A stretch of DNA of 6,207 nucleotides, taken from assembly GCA_030549955.1 (NCBI GenBank), contig JAUQQI010000189.1:1-6207 (forward strand). The letters run 5' to 3'. The DNA comes from Chloroflexota bacterium. GTDB taxonomy: Bacteria; Chloroflexota; Dehalococcoidia; JAUQQI01. The position numbers and the translations under genes are program-made. Below the pieces are notes generated by a model. That model was not told the DNA's origin and did no database searches. It saw nothing but the letters and a program-made list of their open reading frames with translations. This document shows, one piece after another, positions 4,384-6,207 of the stretch. How positions within the stretch are numbered: the stretch's first letter is position 1; every line of letters begins with the position of its first letter.

Positions 4384-6207
4384 ATGGAGTTAGTCTGGGT
4401 TGTGCCGCTGTCAGGGGTTTTGACGCTTTTCCTTGTGGCTTATCTCGCCTGGGATGTTCTCCGGCGGGATACGGGCACCCCGGACATGCAGGCCGTCTCG
4501 AACATGATCTACGAGGGGGCGATGGCCTTTCTAAATCGCCAGTACCGGACAATTCTGCTCCTGGCCATCGTCACCGCCGTCGTTATCGGTGCGATTATCG
4601 GCTACTTTGACCGCAGTGTCGAGCTCGGCTGGCGCACGGCGGTGGCCTTCCTGGTGGGGGCCGTCTCGTCAGCCATCTCCGGCTTTGTTGGGATGTACGT
4701 GGCCGTCCGGTCGAACATCCGGACGGCCAGCGCCGCCCTGCGCAACCTGAATGAGGCCATCAACGTCGCCCTGAGGGGCGGGGCGGTCTCGGGCTTTCTG
4801 GTCGTCGGCCTGAGTCTTATCGGGGTTGCGGTCATCTTCGCCCTCTACGGGGCCCTGTTCGGGTCCGAGGGGATGCGGCAGGCCCCGTTCATGATCGTCG
4901 GCTACGGGTTCGGGGCCAGCTTTGTCGCCCTCTTCGCCCAGCTCGGGGGCGGAATTTACACCAAGGCCGCCGATGTCGGGGCCGACCTGGTCGGTAAGGT
5001 TGAGGCCGGCATCCCCGAGGACGACCCCCGGAATGCCGCCGTCATTGCCGACCTGGTTGGGGATAATGTCGGCGACTGCGCCGGCCGCGGCGCCGACCTG
5101 TTCGAATCGACCGCGGCCGAGAACATCGGGGCGATGATCCTGGGCGTGGCCGTGGCCCGGGCCACCGGCAACGACGCCTGGATCCTCTTCCCGCTGGTCG
5201 TCCGGGCCTTCGGGCTAATGGCCTCGGCCGTTGGTCTCTTCTTCGTCCGGGGCCGGGAGGATGAGGACCCGATGCGGGCCCTCAACCGGGGCTACTACGT
5301 CGCCCTCGGCCTGTCGGCAATCTTGCTGTTCGTGACGACCCGGACGATGCTGGGCGAGGCCTGGATCTGGTTCTTCTTCGCCGGCCTCGTTGGTCTCCTC
5401 ACCAGCATCGCCTTTGTCTACATTACCCAGTACTATACGGCCGGCTCCTGGCGGCCGGTTAAGGAGATCGCCGATGCCGCCCGGACCGGTCCGGCCACAA
5501 CGATAATTGTGGGTATGGCCGTGGCGTTTGAGACGACGGCCAGCACGGCCCTGGTTGTTGGGGCGGCCCTGCTGGCGGCCCACTGGTTCGGCACAATGTC
5601 CGGCCTGCCCCACGGCGGCCTCTTCGGAACGGCCGTCGCGACAATGGGGATGCTGATGACGGCCGCTTACATCCTGGCGATGGATACGTTCGGACCCATC
5701 ACCGATAACGCCGCCGGGATCTGCGAGATGTCCCACGCCCCGGCCTCGGCCCGCCGGATCCTGGATGCGCTTGATGCCGTGGGCAACACCACAAAGGCTC
5801 TGACGAAAGGCTACGCCATCGGGTCGGCGGCACTGGCGGCCTTCCTGCTCTTCAGCGCCTACCTGGACCGGCTCGCTGAACTCGGGCGACCCCTGCAGGC
5901 CGTCGACCTCTCCAAGGTTGAAGTGTTCGTCGGGGCCCTGCTCGGGTCGATGCTGGTTTATCTGTTCAGCTCCCTGGCTATCCGGGCGGTTGGTCAGGCG
6001 GCCTCCGCCATCATCGAAGAAGTCCGCCGCCAGTTCAAGGCCGACCCCGGCATTCTGGCCGGCACCTCCCGGCCGGATTTCGCCCGGTGCGTTGACATCA
6101 CGACCCGGGCGGCCCTCCGGGAAATGGTGGCTCCCGGCCTGCTCGCCGTCGGGATGCCCATCGCCGTCGGCATCCTCCTCAAGGCCGACGCCACGGCCGG
6201 TCTGCTG
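4384..6207 (+). CDS. hppA: K+-independent H+-pumping membrane pyrophosphatase, 3' end cut off
   Basis: This second membrane pyrophosphatase is open to the window edge, giving 608 residues. By comparison with copy 1, roughly 85-90 residues are missing, including the last [16 protein letters not shown] motif and final helix, so intactness there cannot be judged. Visible motifs are [11 protein letters not shown] from residue 197, [28 protein letters not shown] and [15 protein letters not shown]. In [16 protein letters not shown], Lys471 and Thr474 replace the Ala and Gly of copy 1; this pair marks K+-independent enzymes, which pump protons. Helix 6 reads [25 protein letters not shown], with Glu241 and Cys232, also typical of that class. 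The protein should be an integral inner-membrane dimer hydrolysing cytoplasmic pyrophosphate. The ATG at 4384 is chosen for its spacing from the strong ribosome site. Copy 1 ends 58 bases upstream. The two are divergent paralogues from different subfamilies, not a recent duplication. Confidence 0.95.
   Translation, partial: MELVWVVPLSGVLTLFLVAYLAWDVLRRDTGTPDMQAVSNMIYEGAMAFLNRQYRTILLLAIVTAVVIGAIIGYFDRSVELGWRTAVAFLVGAVSSAISGFVGMYVAVRSNIRTASAALRNLNEAINVALRGGAVSGFLVVGLSLIGVAVIFALYGALFGSEGMRQAPFMIVGYGFGASFVALFAQLGGGIYTKAADVGADLVGKVEAGIPEDDPRNAAVIADLVGDNVGDCAGRGADLFESTAAENIGAMILGVAVARATGNDAWILFPLVVRAFGLMASAVGLFFVRGREDEDPMRALNRGYYVALGLSAILLFVTTRTMLGEAWIWFFFAGLVGLLTSIAFVYITQYYTAGSWRPVKEIADAARTGPATTIIVGMAVAFETTASTALVVGAALLAAHWFGTMSGLPHGGLFGTAVATMGMLMTAAYILAMDTFGPITDNAAGICEMSHAPASARRILDALDAVGNTTKALTKGYAIGSAALAAFLLFSAYLDRLAELGRPLQAVDLSKVEVFVGALLGSMLVYLFSSLAIRAVGQAASAIIEEVRRQFKADPGILAGTSRPDFARCVDITTRAALREMVAPGLLAVGMPIAVGILLKADATAGLL

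Overview
The window is a GC-rich bacterial segment with every recognisable gene on the + strand. CGG and CGC dominate the arginine codons, and AT-rich sequence is confined to short intergenic spots. The YraN-type gene end, the FmdB zinc ribbons and ThiE point to a bacterium. Two ion-pumping pyrophosphatases and a translin homologue would suit an anaerobic, thermophilic or energy-limited lineage (Chloroflexota, Bipolaricaulota and similar candidate phyla come to mind), but the sequence alone does not settle the taxon.

Layout. Positions 1-175 hold the 3' end of a YraN/UPF0102-type gene that appears to carry a one-base frameshift near position 35. A perfect extended -10 promoter lies on its stop codon and should drive a compact unit. 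That unit is two tandem FmdB-type zinc-ribbon genes (215-601 and 604-975), thiE for thiamine-phosphate synthase (972-1631) and a translin-family gene (1628-2278). Its members are separated by 2 bases or overlap by 4 bases, so co-transcription and translational coupling are likely. A 58-base AT-rich gap follows, then a complete membrane pyrophosphatase gene (2337-4325), a 58-base spacer, and a second membrane pyrophosphatase gene (4384 onward) cut off by the window edge.

Function. The two pyrophosphatases belong to different mechanistic classes. The first has the Ala/Gly pair of K+-dependent enzymes and a Na+-pump-like helix 6. The second has the Lys/Thr pair of K+-independent H+ pumps. Together they could convert the energy of biosynthetic pyrophosphate into both a sodium and a proton gradient. 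ThiE releases pyrophosphate, but so do many other reactions, so that link is only suggestive. The translin homologue keeps acidic residues at the places where catalytic TRAX subunits have them, which makes it a candidate bacterial RNase.

No tRNA, rRNA, CRISPR array, insertion sequence or phage gene was seen. No wholly new system is demonstrated. The points most worth following are the translin-like gene in a bacterial operon, the tandem of two pyrophosphatase classes, the doubled zinc ribbon with a shared helical tail, and the apparent yraN frameshift.
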